A stretch of DNA of 64,000 bases from contig NZ_JACCFP010000001.1 of NCBI RefSeq assembly GCF_013410655.1, positions 2,007,501 to 2,071,500 on the forward strand. The letters are read 5' to 3'. Positions within the stretch are counted from its first letter, which is position 1, and each line of letters starts with the position of its first letter. The stretch comes from Nocardioides thalensis. Its GTDB lineage: Bacteria; Actinomycetota; Actinomycetes; Propionibacteriales; Nocardioidaceae. Shown one piece after another: positions 35,365-43,714 of the stretch. A program made the position numbers and the translations under genes. The notes under the pieces are model-generated. The model worked only from the letters and a program-made list of their open reading frames with translations. It searched no databases and was not told the origin of the DNA.

Positions 35365-36447
35365 TCAGGGGAGCAGGAGGCAGCTGTCGCCGAACTCGTG
35401 CCAGAGGTAGCCCTCGTCCGTCGCGGCGCGGTAGGCCGCCTGCGTCAGGTCGGGACCGGCGACGGCCTCGACGAGCAGCAGGTGCGACGCCTCGGGGTCG
35501 TGCCAGCCGGTGACGAGGCCGTCGACCACGCGCGGTGGGTCGGCGGGCGTGACCACGCGCTCGGTCCAGCCGCTCGCCTCGACCACGCGGACGGCTCCGC
35601 CCTCGTCGGCGACGACCGCGGACTCGAGGGCCCGGGTGACCGTGGTGCCGACGGCGACCACGCGGCCGCCGCCGGCGCGGGCGGCGTTCACCGCCGCCGC
35701 CGTCGATGCCGGTACGGCGAACCGCTCGGGCTGCGGCGCCTCGCCGGCCTCCTGCGACGACACCCCGGTGTGCAGCGTGATCGGCGCGACGGCGATGCCG
35801 CGAGCGACGAGCCGGGTGATCAGGTCCGCGGTGAACGGTCGTCCGGCCGACGGCATCTCCGCGCTCCCCGGCCGGATGCCGAAGACGGTCTGGTAGTCCG
35901 CGAGCGGGTAGCGGTCGGCGAGGTAGCCGTACGCGATCGGCCGCCCGTAGCGACGTGCCACGTCGGTCAGGTCGGCACCCGTCGCGGTGGCACGCCACAG
36001 CCGGTTGCCCGTGCCGGTCGGCGAGGACCCCTCCCGCGGGTACGGCGCCTCGAGGCGAAGGTGGGCGCGACCCGCGGCGAGCTCCAGCACGTCGCCCGCC
36101 ACGGCGTCGAGCACGGCGCGGTCGGCGTCCGGGGCCCGTCGTACCTCCACCACCCAGGAGCCGTCGTCGAGCGACGTGGCGAGGTGGACGACGACCGCGC
36201 CGTGGCGGTCACTCAGGGCGTCGAGCTGGCCGGCGACGGTCGCCGAGTCGTTGACGACCACGATGTCGCCGGGCCGCAGGTGGTCGGCGAGGTGGTGGAA
36301 GCGGGTGTGGGTGATGCCCGCGCGGCGGTCGGCGACCAGCAGCCGCACCGCATCGCGCGCCTGCCCGCGACGCTCCGGCGGCGCCGGGGCGAACCGGCTG
36401 GGCGGTGCGTCGAACACCGTGGTGGGACGTTCGTGCAGGAGCGTCAC
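35365..36447 (-). CDS. queA: QueA-family S-adenosylmethionine:tRNA ribosyltransferase-isomerase
   Basis: A 360-residue QueA homologue with recognisable family motifs: DIVVVNDSATV (equivalent of VFNNTRV), GRPIAYGYLADRYPLADYQTVF, AEMPSAGRPFT, ITLHTGVSS and TTVTRALES. In other bacteria QueA adds the epoxycyclopentane group in queuosine synthesis. Actinobacterial versions are divergent and often occur without other queuosine genes, so the reaction here is uncertain. The GTG start is one base downstream of the SDR stop, making a two-gene operon. Confidence 0.8.
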   Translation of the reverse strand: MTLLHERPTTVFDAPPSRFAPAPPERRGQARDAVRLLVADRRAGITHTRFHHLADHLRPGDIVVVNDSATVAGQLDALSDRHGAVVVHLATSLDDGSWVVEVRRAPDADRAVLDAVAGDVLELAAGRAHLRLEAPYPREGSSPTGTGNRLWRATATGADLTDVARRYGRPIAYGYLADRYPLADYQTVFGIRPGSAEMPSAGRPFTADLITRLVARGIAVAPITLHTGVSSQEAGEAPQPERFAVPASTAAAVNAARAGGGRVVAVGTTVTRALESAVVADEGGAVRVVEASGWTERVVTPADPPRVVDGLVTGWHDPEASHLLLVEAVAGPDLTQAAYRAATDEGYLWHEFGDSCLLLP

Positions 36448-36448
36448 G

Positions 36449-37165
36449 TCAGCCCACCGCCCCGGCGGGCACGGGGACGTCCGCCGCGCGGTAGCGGCCG
36501 GACGGTGGCTTCTGCTCGAGCAGCGCGAGCAGGTGCGGCACGACCGTCTCCGGCAGCGGGCGGTCGGAGATGTCCTCGCCCGGGAACCACTCCTGGTGCA
36601 TGGCGGTCCGCATGTCGCCGGGGTCGACGGCGTACGCCGTGATCTCGGGGTTCTCGGCGGCGAAGGTCAGCGTGATGTGGTCGAGCCCGGCCTTGGACGC
36701 GCTGTAGAGGCCCCAGCCCTCGTAGTGCTCGACGGCGGCGTCGGACGAGATCGACAGGAGGGTGCCGCCCGTCGCGCGGAGGTGGGGGAGCAGCAGCGAC
36801 GTGAGCACGAGGGGTGCGCCCACGTTGTGGCGCCACACGTGCTGGAGGTCCTCGGGCGTGGTGTCGTCGAGCCGGCGGTAGCGCTGCTCGCCGGACGCCG
36901 GCCCGAGCACGCTCGCGTTGTGGACGAGCAGGTCGAGGCGCCCGAGGTCGTCGACCACCGAGCGCAGCTCGGCGCGGTGGTCGGCGTCGGTCACGTCGCC
37001 GCGCACCACGATCGCGGAGGGGGAGAGGACGGGGCGGAGGTCCCGGATCCGGTCGCCGGTCCGGCCGTCGGTGACGACCTGCCAGCCCGCGTGGTCGAGC
37101 GCGGTCACGAGCGCGCGTCCGAGGCCGGCGGTGCCACCGGTGATGAGTGCTGTCTTCTGTGTCAT
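36449..37165 (-). CDS. SDR-family oxidoreductase
   Basis: A 238-residue NAD(P)-dependent short-chain dehydrogenase. The nucleotide motif ALITGGTAGLGRALV, the VRGDVTD and LVHNASV motifs, catalytic Ser in LLSISSD and YSASK (Tyr and Lys) are all present, as is PGDMRTAMH. Substrate is unknown. It heads a two-gene unit with the QueA homologue. The promoter has a perfect -35 (TTGACA) and a 19-base spacer filled with palindromes, as in MerR-regulated genes. Confidence 0.88.
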   Translation of the reverse strand: MTQKTALITGGTAGLGRALVTALDHAGWQVVTDGRTGDRIRDLRPVLSPSAIVVRGDVTDADHRAELRSVVDDLGRLDLLVHNASVLGPASGEQRYRRLDDTTPEDLQHVWRHNVGAPLVLTSLLLPHLRATGGTLLSISSDAAVEHYEGWGLYSASKAGLDHITLTFAAENPEITAYAVDPGDMRTAMHQEWFPGEDISDRPLPETVVPHLLALLEQKPPSGRYRAADVPVPAGAVG

Positions 37166-37171
37166 GCAACC

Positions 37172-37203
37172 AGGGTCGAACTTAAAGTTAACTTGATGTC
37201 AAG
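37172..37203 (-). promoter_or_regulatory. MerR-type long-spacer promoter of the SDR-queA unit
   Basis: On the minus strand: -35 TTGACA (37202-37197), a 19-base spacer, -10-like GACCCT (37177-37172), and ATG 6 bases later. Overlapping palindromes AACTTAAAGTT (37179-37189), AAGTTAACTT (37185-37194) and CTTGATGTCAAG (37192-37203) fill the region. No merR gene is adjacent. Confidence 0.55.
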
Positions 37204-37286
37204 GGGGAATGCTCGGTTGGCTCGTGAAAGTTCGTGCGGCGGCTGCAGGATCGGAGCATCCTGCAGGGGACGGAAGGAGCGCTGCC

Positions 37287-38987
37287 ATGCGCTGGATCGG
37301 TTGTCTCGTCGTCGGGCTCGTCGTCGCGCTGCTCCCGCCGGCGCCGTCGTACGCCGAGCCGCCGCTCACGATCCGGGTGGCGCCCTTCGCGCAGTCCGGT
37401 CACGTGCCGCCGGCGATCATCGGGTCCTCCGAGGACATGGTCGGGGACCCGTACTGGGTCTCCGACGAGGACTCGACCCTCATCGACGGAGCCCCCCTCG
37501 AGGCCGTCCCGGGTCCGCCCGACCCGTGGAGCCACGTCGCCCAGGCGCCGCTGAACAGCCTGCCCGCCGGGCGCTACACGCTGACGATCGCGGGCCAGGA
37601 GCCCGTGCCGTTCGAGGTGGGCGACGACTTCTACGACGACGTGATCACCTCGCTGCTCGGGATCTACGACTCCAACGCCGACGGCGACGAGCCCTCGTCG
37701 TACCACGCGAGGAGCCACATGAACGACCGGAGGTCGAAGATCGCCAACGGCCCGCACAAGGGCGAGCGCATCGATGTCATGGGCGGCTGGATGGACGCCG
37801 GCGACCAGATCAAGTTCACCACCACGACCGCCTACAGCACGCTGATGCTCGACCTCGCCGCCCGCAACGCGGCGCGGCAGCGCTCGGCCCTGCGGGGCAA
37901 GGCGAGCATCGGGATCCGGTGGCTGCTCAAGGCGCACCCGCGCGCCGGCGTGTTCGCGAGCCTGGTCGGTCACGTCGCGACCGACCACGACACCGGCTTC
38001 CGTGACCCCGCCACCGACGACGAGAGCGACGTCGCGCTGCTGAGGAACCGGCCGACCTACGTGCTGACCCGGGCGACCGGTGGCTCCGACGTCGCTGCCA
38101 TCGCCGCGGCAGCGCTGGCCACCCGAGCGAGCACGACCGGCGACAAGGACGCCAAGGCCCGGCTCCTCCGGCACGCGCGCGCCTGGCTGGCGTTCGCCGA
38201 GGACGTCGGCAAGGTCTGGGACAACTGCTGCTACCAGCAGGACAGCTTCCAGGACGACCTCGCCGTGGCGCGGGCGGCGTTGTGGCGTGCCACGGGCCGT
38301 GAGACGTACGCCGCGGGCGCCCTGCGCGCGCTCCGGAGGGCGACGACCCGGGACGGCGAGCCCGCACCGTGGCTGGTGGCCGCCGACGGCTACGAGATGT
38401 CGGCGGTCGCAGCGGGCGAGCTCTGCGGCGTTCTCGGGGCGAAGGCCGCGCCGAAGAAGTACCGGGATCCCGCGTGCCGGCTGCTCCGGGACGGAGCCGG
38501 CAACTGGGCCTACGTCGTCGAGACCGAGACGGCGTTCGGCCGCGCGGGCTGGAACCAGTGGGGGTCGGCGCGGCAGCACGAGAGCGGCGGCCTGGTCCTC
38601 GAGATGGGCCTGAGGGCGGGCCACGACGTCGAGGACCAGGCGCTCCGGGCGCAAGGCTGGTTCCTCGGCGTCAACCCGTGGGGCAAGCGCTTCCATGTGG
38701 TCTACGACAACGGCGCCGGTGACGTCGACCCCGAGGACTGGGTGCAGCACCCCTACCACTGGACGGTCGGCCTCGGGCTCGAGCCGCCGAACGGCGCGCT
38801 GCCGGGCGGGCCCACGGACCTGGAGACCATCAACGACAACCGGTGCGACACCTGCGACCCGCTGGTCCTCGGGACCTACGACACCGCCGCGCAGACCTAC
38901 CAGGACCGCGCCGACGACTGGGTGATGAACGAGATCGGGATCAACTACAACGCGCCCGCAGTCCTCCACTACGCATTGCTGAACTGA
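37287..38987 (+). CDS. Secreted glycoside hydrolase family 9 protein (endoglucanase-like)
   Basis: A 566-residue secreted (beta/alpha)6-barrel glycosidase, likely to act on beta-1,4-glucans. A signal peptide ends around SYA-EPP (residue 24), an Ig-like N-terminal domain covers about 25-110, then the GH9 catalytic domain starts with DDVITSLLGIYD. GGWMDAGDQIKF carries the nucleophilic-water aspartates (Asp170, Asp173); the signature DDWVMNEIGINYNA carries the acid Glu549. The usual PHHR histidine block is replaced by QHPYHW. No carbohydrate-binding module is seen. The ATG at 37287 has GGAAGGAG upstream. Confidence 0.9.
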   Translation: MRWIGCLVVGLVVALLPPAPSYAEPPLTIRVAPFAQSGHVPPAIIGSSEDMVGDPYWVSDEDSTLIDGAPLEAVPGPPDPWSHVAQAPLNSLPAGRYTLTIAGQEPVPFEVGDDFYDDVITSLLGIYDSNADGDEPSSYHARSHMNDRRSKIANGPHKGERIDVMGGWMDAGDQIKFTTTTAYSTLMLDLAARNAARQRSALRGKASIGIRWLLKAHPRAGVFASLVGHVATDHDTGFRDPATDDESDVALLRNRPTYVLTRATGGSDVAAIAAAALATRASTTGDKDAKARLLRHARAWLAFAEDVGKVWDNCCYQQDSFQDDLAVARAALWRATGRETYAAGALRALRRATTRDGEPAPWLVAADGYEMSAVAAGELCGVLGAKAAPKKYRDPACRLLRDGAGNWAYVVETETAFGRAGWNQWGSARQHESGGLVLEMGLRAGHDVEDQALRAQGWFLGVNPWGKRFHVVYDNGAGDVDPEDWVQHPYHWTVGLGLEPPNGALPGGPTDLETINDNRCDTCDPLVLGTYDTAAQTYQDRADDWVMNEIGINYNAPAVLHYALLN

Positions 38988-39003
38988 ATGGCGCACTACG
39001 CGT

Positions 39004-39042
39004 GCGCGCAACTTTTGCCAGGTTCGTAGGCCCGTTGCGCGC
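39004..39042 (+). terminator. Inverted repeat after the GH9 gene
   Basis: Arms GCGCGCAAC (39004-39012) and GTTGCGCGC (39034-39042) are a perfect 9-bp dyad with a 21-base loop, 16 bases after the GH9 stop. No U-run follows. It is a plausible intrinsic terminator of the GC-rich actinobacterial kind. Confidence 0.45.
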
Positions 39043-39094
39043 CGCACGCGCGCGCCCGCTTCGTGCGCTGCTGTCCGGCGGCTGACGCTTCTGG

Positions 39095-39100
39095 CAGGGT
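39095..39100 (+). promoter_or_regulatory. Relaxed -10 hexamer CAGGGT for glpK
   Basis: CAGGGT is 6 bases before the glpK ATG, with no Shine-Dalgarno sequence. The same relaxed hexamer precedes the MacB-like ATPase gene. Confidence 0.35.
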
Positions 39101-39106
39101 GGCGCC

Positions 39107-40633
39107 ATGGCTGCAGAGTCCGGCTTCGTGGGCGCCATCGACCAGGGCACGACCAGCACCCGGTTCATGGTCTTCGACCATGCGGGCGCCGAGGTGGCGC
39201 GCCACCAGCTCGAGCACGAGCAGATCCTGCCGCGCGCGGGCTGGGTCGAGCACAACCCGGTGGAGATCTGGGAGCGCACCTCCGCGGTCGTGCAGACCGC
39301 GCTCGGCAAGGCGGGACTCACGGCCGGCGACCTCGCCGCGGTCGGCATCACCAACCAGCGCGAGACCACGATCGTGTGGGACCGCCGCACCGGCCGTCCG
39401 CTGCACAACGCGATCGTCTGGCAGGACACGCGCACCGACTCGATCACCGCGGCCCTCGACCGCGACGGCCGGGGCGACGTCGTCCGGCACCGCGCCGGGC
39501 TGCCGCCGGCGCCGTACTTCTCGGGCGGCAAGCTGAAGTGGCTGCTCGACAACGTCGACGGCGTGCGCGCCGCGGCCGAGCGCGGCGACGCGCTGTTCGG
39601 TACGGCGGACACGTGGCTGCTGTGGCACCTCACCGGCGGCCCCGACGGCGGCGTGCACGTCACCGACGTGACCAACGCCAGCCGCACCATGCTCATGGAC
39701 CTCGAGACCCTCGACTGGGACGAGGAGCTGCTCGGGTTCTTCGGGGTGCCGCGCGAGATGCTGCCGGAGATCCGCGAGTCGTCGGCGGTCACGCCGTACG
39801 GCACGACCCGCGCCACCGGGCCGTTCGCCGGCGAGATCCCGCTGAGCGGCATCCTCGGCGACCAGCAGGCGGCCACCGTCGGTCAGGTCTGCTTCGCGCC
39901 GGGCGAGGCCAAGAACACCTACGGCACCGGCAACTTCATGCTGCTCAACACCGGCACGGAGATCGTGCGCTCCGAGGCCGGCCTGCTCACGACGCCCGCC
40001 TACCAGCTGGGCGACCAGCCGTGCGTCTACGCGTTGGAGGGGTCGATCGCGGTCACCGGGTCGGCCGTGCAGTGGCTGCGCGACCAGATGGCCATCATCC
40101 GCAACGCCGCCGACGTCGAGACGCTGGCACGGCAGGTCGACGACAACGGCGACGTCTACTTCGTGCCGGCGTTCTCCGGCCTGTTCGCGCCGCACTGGCG
40201 CTCCGACGCCCGCGGCGCGATCGTCGGCCTGTCGCGGTTCAACACGCGCTCGCACATCGCGCGCGCGACGCTGGAGGCCATCTGCTTCCAGTCCCGCGAC
40301 GTCGTCGAGGCGATGTGCGTCGACTCGGGCGTGCGGCTCGAGGTGCTCAAGGTCGACGGGGGAGTCACCGCCAACGACCTGTGCATGCAGATCCAGGCCG
40401 ACGTGCTGGGCGTGCCCGTGAGCCGGCCGAAGGTGCCGGAGACGACCGCCCTGGGCGCTGCCTACGCGGCGGGTCTGTCCGTCGGCTTCTGGAAGGACAC
40501 CGACGAGCTGCGGCAGAACTGGGCCGAGGACGAGCGCTGGGAGCCGACCTGGGACGACGCCCGCCGCGACGCGGCGTACCGGAAGTGGCAGAAGGCCGTC
40601 GAGCGCACGCTCGACTGGGTCGAGGTCGAGTAG
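39107..40633 (+). CDS. glpK: Glycerol kinase
   Basis: Phosphorylates glycerol to sn-glycerol 3-phosphate. The 508-residue FGGY-family kinase begins [16 protein letters not shown] (phosphate-binding loop) and contains [19 protein letters not shown], the glycerol-site region, the [12 protein letters not shown] motif and the C-terminal signature [21 protein letters not shown]. glpD lies 1.3 kb downstream, separated by an ATPase gene. No glpF transporter gene is seen nearby. Confidence 0.96.
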   Translation: MAAESGFVGAIDQGTTSTRFMVFDHAGAEVARHQLEHEQILPRAGWVEHNPVEIWERTSAVVQTALGKAGLTAGDLAAVGITNQRETTIVWDRRTGRPLHNAIVWQDTRTDSITAALDRDGRGDVVRHRAGLPPAPYFSGGKLKWLLDNVDGVRAAAERGDALFGTADTWLLWHLTGGPDGGVHVTDVTNASRTMLMDLETLDWDEELLGFFGVPREMLPEIRESSAVTPYGTTRATGPFAGEIPLSGILGDQQAATVGQVCFAPGEAKNTYGTGNFMLLNTGTEIVRSEAGLLTTPAYQLGDQPCVYALEGSIAVTGSAVQWLRDQMAIIRNAADVETLARQVDDNGDVYFVPAFSGLFAPHWRSDARGAIVGLSRFNTRSHIARATLEAICFQSRDVVEAMCVDSGVRLEVLKVDGGVTANDLCMQIQADVLGVPVSRPKVPETTALGAAYAAGLSVGFWKDTDELRQNWAEDERWEPTWDDARRDAAYRKWQKAVERTLDWVEVE

Positions 40634-40640
40634 CGGCGCT

Positions 40641-40680
40641 GCTATAAAGTGCTATAAACGGCACACGGCGCTATAAGCGC
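40641..40680 (+). promoter_or_regulatory. Three GCTATAA direct repeats with a terminal palindrome
   Basis: GCTATAA occurs at 40641-40647, 40651-40657 and 40670-40676, spaced 10 and 19 bases (about one and two helical turns). The last copy lies in GCGCT-ATA-AGCGC (40668-40680), a perfect 13-base palindrome. The block is AT-rich against its surroundings and directly precedes the AAA-ATPase gene, so it looks like promoter plus iteron-type operator. Confidence 0.65.
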
Positions 40681-40686
40681 ACGACG

Positions 40687-41922
40687 ATGCTCATCGTGGA
40701 GGCTCATCGTCCCGGACCCGAGGAGGCTGCGTTGGCTGCATCGGCACCGTCGACCGGGGCGACCGATCGCCGCGAGAACCCCTACCGCCCCGGCTTCAAC
40801 CAGCCGCCGGTCGTCTTCGCGGGTCGCTCCGACGTGCTCGACGGAGCCACCGAGGCGCTCGCGATCGCGGCCTTCGACGGGCGCACGCCGCGGCCGCTGA
40901 TCCTGGTCGGCCCGCGCGGGGTCGGCAAGACCGCGACCCTGGGCGAGATCGCGGAGCTCGCGGCCGAGCAGCACCAGTGGCCGACCGTGCACGTGGAGGC
41001 AAAGAGCGGCGGACGGTTGCTGCCCGAGCTGACCGCACGGCTGCGCGCGGCGAGCCGGCTCCTCGCCGGCGAGCAGGCCGAGTCCCGGCGGCGTCGTACC
41101 CGGGTGAAGGGCGGCACGCTCGAGGCGAGGGTGTTCGGCGTCGGCGGCGAGATCGAGATCGAGGCGGTCGACCAGCAGGGTGCGGACTCGGTCGCCGACG
41201 CGCTCGCCGCGGCGATGCGGGCCGCCGTCGACGCCGGCGCCGGGCTGGTGGTGACCATCGACGAGCTGCACAGCGCCGACGCGGCCGAGCTCGCCGAGCT
41301 GTTCGGCACCGTCCAGGAGAGCGTGCCGGCCGGTTGGCCCCTCGTGCTCGCCATGGCCGGCCTCCCGACGTTGCGCGAGACCCGCGGCCGGCGGTTGCCG
41401 ACCTACCTCGAGCGCGCCGAGTGGCACGACCTCGACACGCTGCCGCCCGACGAGGCGCGCGCCGCCCTCGTCGGTCCCGCCGAGCAGGCCGGCCGGCCGA
41501 TGACGCCCGAGGCGACCGGCGTGCTGCTCGACCAGTGCGGCGGCTATCCCTATGCGATCCAGGTCGCCGGCCACTTCGCCTGGCGGGCATCGCACGGGAG
41601 CGACGAGATCACCCGCGCCCACGCGCGCAGCGCCGTACCGAAGATCGAGGCCGACCTCGGGCAGCTGTTCAAGGCGCGGTGGGACGACGCCAGCCCCAAG
41701 GAGCAGGACTACCTGCGGGCGATGGCCGCGGTCGCCGGCAGGGGCGAGGTGCCGAAGGGCCCGGCCGTCGCGGCCGAGCTCGGCGCGGCGGTGACGAGCG
41801 TGTCCTACCTGCGCGCCCGGTTGCTGCGCAAGGGCACGATCTACCGCGAGGCCGGCGGGGCGCTCCACTTCATCACTCCCGGCATGGGCGCGTGGATCCG
41901 CGCGCTCGATCGGGAAGACTGA
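40687..41922 (+). CDS. AAA-type ATPase with C-terminal winged helix
   Basis: A 411-residue P-loop ATPase: Walker A GPRGVGKTA (about 75-83), Walker B LVVTIDELHSAD, and a C-terminal winged-helix region (SYLRARLLRKGTIYREAGGALHFITPG form). The N-terminal NPYRPGFNQPPVVFAGR is typical of a family of actinobacterial AAA_16-like proteins resembling Orc/Cdc6 and STAND ATPases. Function is unknown. The ATG at 40687 is the longest start. A TTG at 40732 has a strong AGGAGG 5 bases upstream and is a good alternative (396 residues). It lies between glpK and glpD, to which it has no evident link. Confidence 0.75.
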   Translation: MLIVEAHRPGPEEAALAASAPSTGATDRRENPYRPGFNQPPVVFAGRSDVLDGATEALAIAAFDGRTPRPLILVGPRGVGKTATLGEIAELAAEQHQWPTVHVEAKSGGRLLPELTARLRAASRLLAGEQAESRRRRTRVKGGTLEARVFGVGGEIEIEAVDQQGADSVADALAAAMRAAVDAGAGLVVTIDELHSADAAELAELFGTVQESVPAGWPLVLAMAGLPTLRETRGRRLPTYLERAEWHDLDTLPPDEARAALVGPAEQAGRPMTPEATGVLLDQCGGYPYAIQVAGHFAWRASHGSDEITRAHARSAVPKIEADLGQLFKARWDDASPKEQDYLRAMAAVAGRGEVPKGPAVAAELGAAVTSVSYLRARLLRKGTIYREAGGALHFITPGMGAWIRALDRED

Positions 41923-41947
41923 CCCCATCCGCTCCAGGAGGCTCCGC

Positions 41948-43696
41948 ATGAACCCCACCGCGCTGTCGCCCCGTGCCCGCACGGCTGCGCTGAAGCGGCT
42001 CCGCACCCAGCACCTCGACCTGCTGGTGATCGGCGGTGGCGTCGTCGGCGGCGGTGCCGCGCTCGACGCCGCGACCCGCGGCCTGGCGGTCGGGCTGGTC
42101 GAGGCGCGCGACTTCGCGTCGGGCACGTCGAGCCGTAGCTCCAAGCTCGTCCACGGCGGGCTGCGCTACCTGGAGATGCTCGACTTCCGCCTCGTCGCCG
42201 AGGCGTTGAAGGAACGCGGCCTCCTGATGGAGCACCTCGCGCCGCACCTGGTGCGACCGGTCCCGTTCCTCTACCCGCTCCAGGGCCGCGGCTGGGAGCG
42301 CTGGTACGCCGGCAGCGGCGTCGCCCTGTACGACGCGATGTCCAAGGCCAGCGGCTACGGCACCCGCACGCCGCTGCACAAGCACCTGACCCGGCACGGC
42401 GCCCGCAAGGTCTTCCCCTCGCTGCGCAAGGACGCCCTCGTCGGCGCGATCCGCTACTACGACGCGCAGGTCGACGACGCGCGGCACACGATGTTCCTCG
42501 CCCGCACCGCCGCGACGTACGGCGCCGCCGTCGCGTCGCGCACCCGCGTGCTCGGTCTGCTGAAGGAGAGCGAGCGGGTCGTCGGCGCCGAGGTGGTCGA
42601 CCTCGAGACCGGGGAGCGTTTCGAGATCCGCGCCTCGCAGGTCATCAACGCGACCGGCGTGTGGACCGACGAGACCCAGGCGATGGCCCGTGAGCGCGGC
42701 CAGTTCCGGGTGCGGGCGTCGAAGGGCATCCACGTCGTCGTGCCGCGCGACCGCATCCGCGGCGAGACCGGCCTCATCCTGCGCACGGAGACGTCGGTGC
42801 TGTTCGTCATCCCGTGGAAGCGGCACTGGATGATCGGCACCACCGACACCGACTGGGAGCTCTCGAAGGACCACCCGGCCGCGAGCTCGCGCGACATCGA
42901 CTACCTGCTCGAGCGGGTCAACAAGGTGCTCGAGGTGCCGCTGACCCGCGACGACGTCGAGGGCGTGTTCGCCGGCCTGCGTCCGCTGCTGGCCGGCGAG
43001 GACGCGGCGACGTCGAAGCTGTCCCGCGAGCACGCCGTCGCACACTCGGTGCCCGGCCTGGTCGTGGTCGCCGGCGGCAAGTACACGACCTACCGGGTGA
43101 TGGCTAAGGACGCCGTCGACGAGGCCGTGCACGGCCTGGAGTCGGTGCTCGGCCGGACCGTCGGCCCCTGTGTGACCGAGAAGGTGCCGCTCGTCGGCGC
43201 CGACGGCTACCAGGCCCTCTGGAACCAGCGGCGGACGCTGGCGAACCAGTCCGGGCTGCCGCTCAACCGCATCGAGCACCTGCTGGAGCGTTACGGCTCG
43301 CTCGTGCTCGAGGTGCTCAACCTGGTCGCCGCGGAGCCCGACCTCGGCCAGCCGTTGCCGGGCGCGGAGGACTACCTCCAGGTCGAGGCGGTCTACGCCG
43401 TCACCCACGAGGGAGCGCGCCACCTCGACGACATCCTGACCCGGCGGTTGCGGGTCTCCTTCGAGACGTTCGACCGCGGGGTGGCGGCGGCGCCGTACGT
43501 CGCCGACCTGGTGCGCGGTCACCTCGGCTGGACCGGCGAGCAGACGCAGCGCGAGCTGGAGCACTACCTCAAGCGCGTCGAGGCCGAGCGGGAGAGCCAG
43601 CGCCAGCCCGACGACCACACCGCGGACGCCGCGCGGAAGGGGGCGCCCGACGTGGTGCCGGTCTCGCACGTCGCCGAGGACATCTCCGCGGGGTGA
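41948..43696 (+). CDS. glpD: Glycerol-3-phosphate dehydrogenase, FAD-dependent
   Basis: Membrane-associated enzyme that oxidises glycerol 3-phosphate to dihydroxyacetone phosphate and passes electrons to the quinone pool. The 582 residues begin with the FAD-binding DLLVIGGGVVGGGAALDAATRG (dinucleotide fold), followed by FASGTSSRSSKLVHGGLRYL, the C-terminal FAD site VVVAGGKYTTYRVMAKD and the DAO_C domain. CAGGAGG sits 6 bases before the ATG. With glpK it completes glycerol use into glycolysis. Confidence 0.95.
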   Translation: MNPTALSPRARTAALKRLRTQHLDLLVIGGGVVGGGAALDAATRGLAVGLVEARDFASGTSSRSSKLVHGGLRYLEMLDFRLVAEALKERGLLMEHLAPHLVRPVPFLYPLQGRGWERWYAGSGVALYDAMSKASGYGTRTPLHKHLTRHGARKVFPSLRKDALVGAIRYYDAQVDDARHTMFLARTAATYGAAVASRTRVLGLLKESERVVGAEVVDLETGERFEIRASQVINATGVWTDETQAMARERGQFRVRASKGIHVVVPRDRIRGETGLILRTETSVLFVIPWKRHWMIGTTDTDWELSKDHPAASSRDIDYLLERVNKVLEVPLTRDDVEGVFAGLRPLLAGEDAATSKLSREHAVAHSVPGLVVVAGGKYTTYRVMAKDAVDEAVHGLESVLGRTVGPCVTEKVPLVGADGYQALWNQRRTLANQSGLPLNRIEHLLERYGSLVLEVLNLVAAEPDLGQPLPGAEDYLQVEAVYAVTHEGARHLDDILTRRLRVSFETFDRGVAAAPYVADLVRGHLGWTGEQTQRELEHYLKRVEAERESQRQPDDHTADAARKGAPDVVPVSHVAEDISAG

Positions 43697-43701
43697 GGCG
43701 C

Positions 43702-43707
43702 TAGCGT
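43702..43707 (+). promoter_or_regulatory. -10 hexamer TAGCGT for leaderless SDR gene
   Basis: TAGCGT, 7 bases before ATG 43715. Confidence 0.6.
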
Positions 43708-43714
43708 CGGCGTC

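Noticed and set aside
34511..35998. Extension of the FtsX-permease frame through the ATPase and queA genes
   Set aside because: It is out of frame with two well-supported genes. The GTGA overlap at 34507-34510 fixes the start.
37209..37286. Upstream start for the GH9 gene
   Set aside because: The longer N terminus would bury the signal peptide. ATG 37287 has a strong ribosome site and gives a normal export signal.
40634..40686. Plasmid- or phage-type replication origin suggested by the GCTATAA iterons and adjacent ATPase
   Set aside because: Three short repeats and one ATPase without a Rep or DnaA-box context are better read as a promoter with operator sites. No other replication gene is present.
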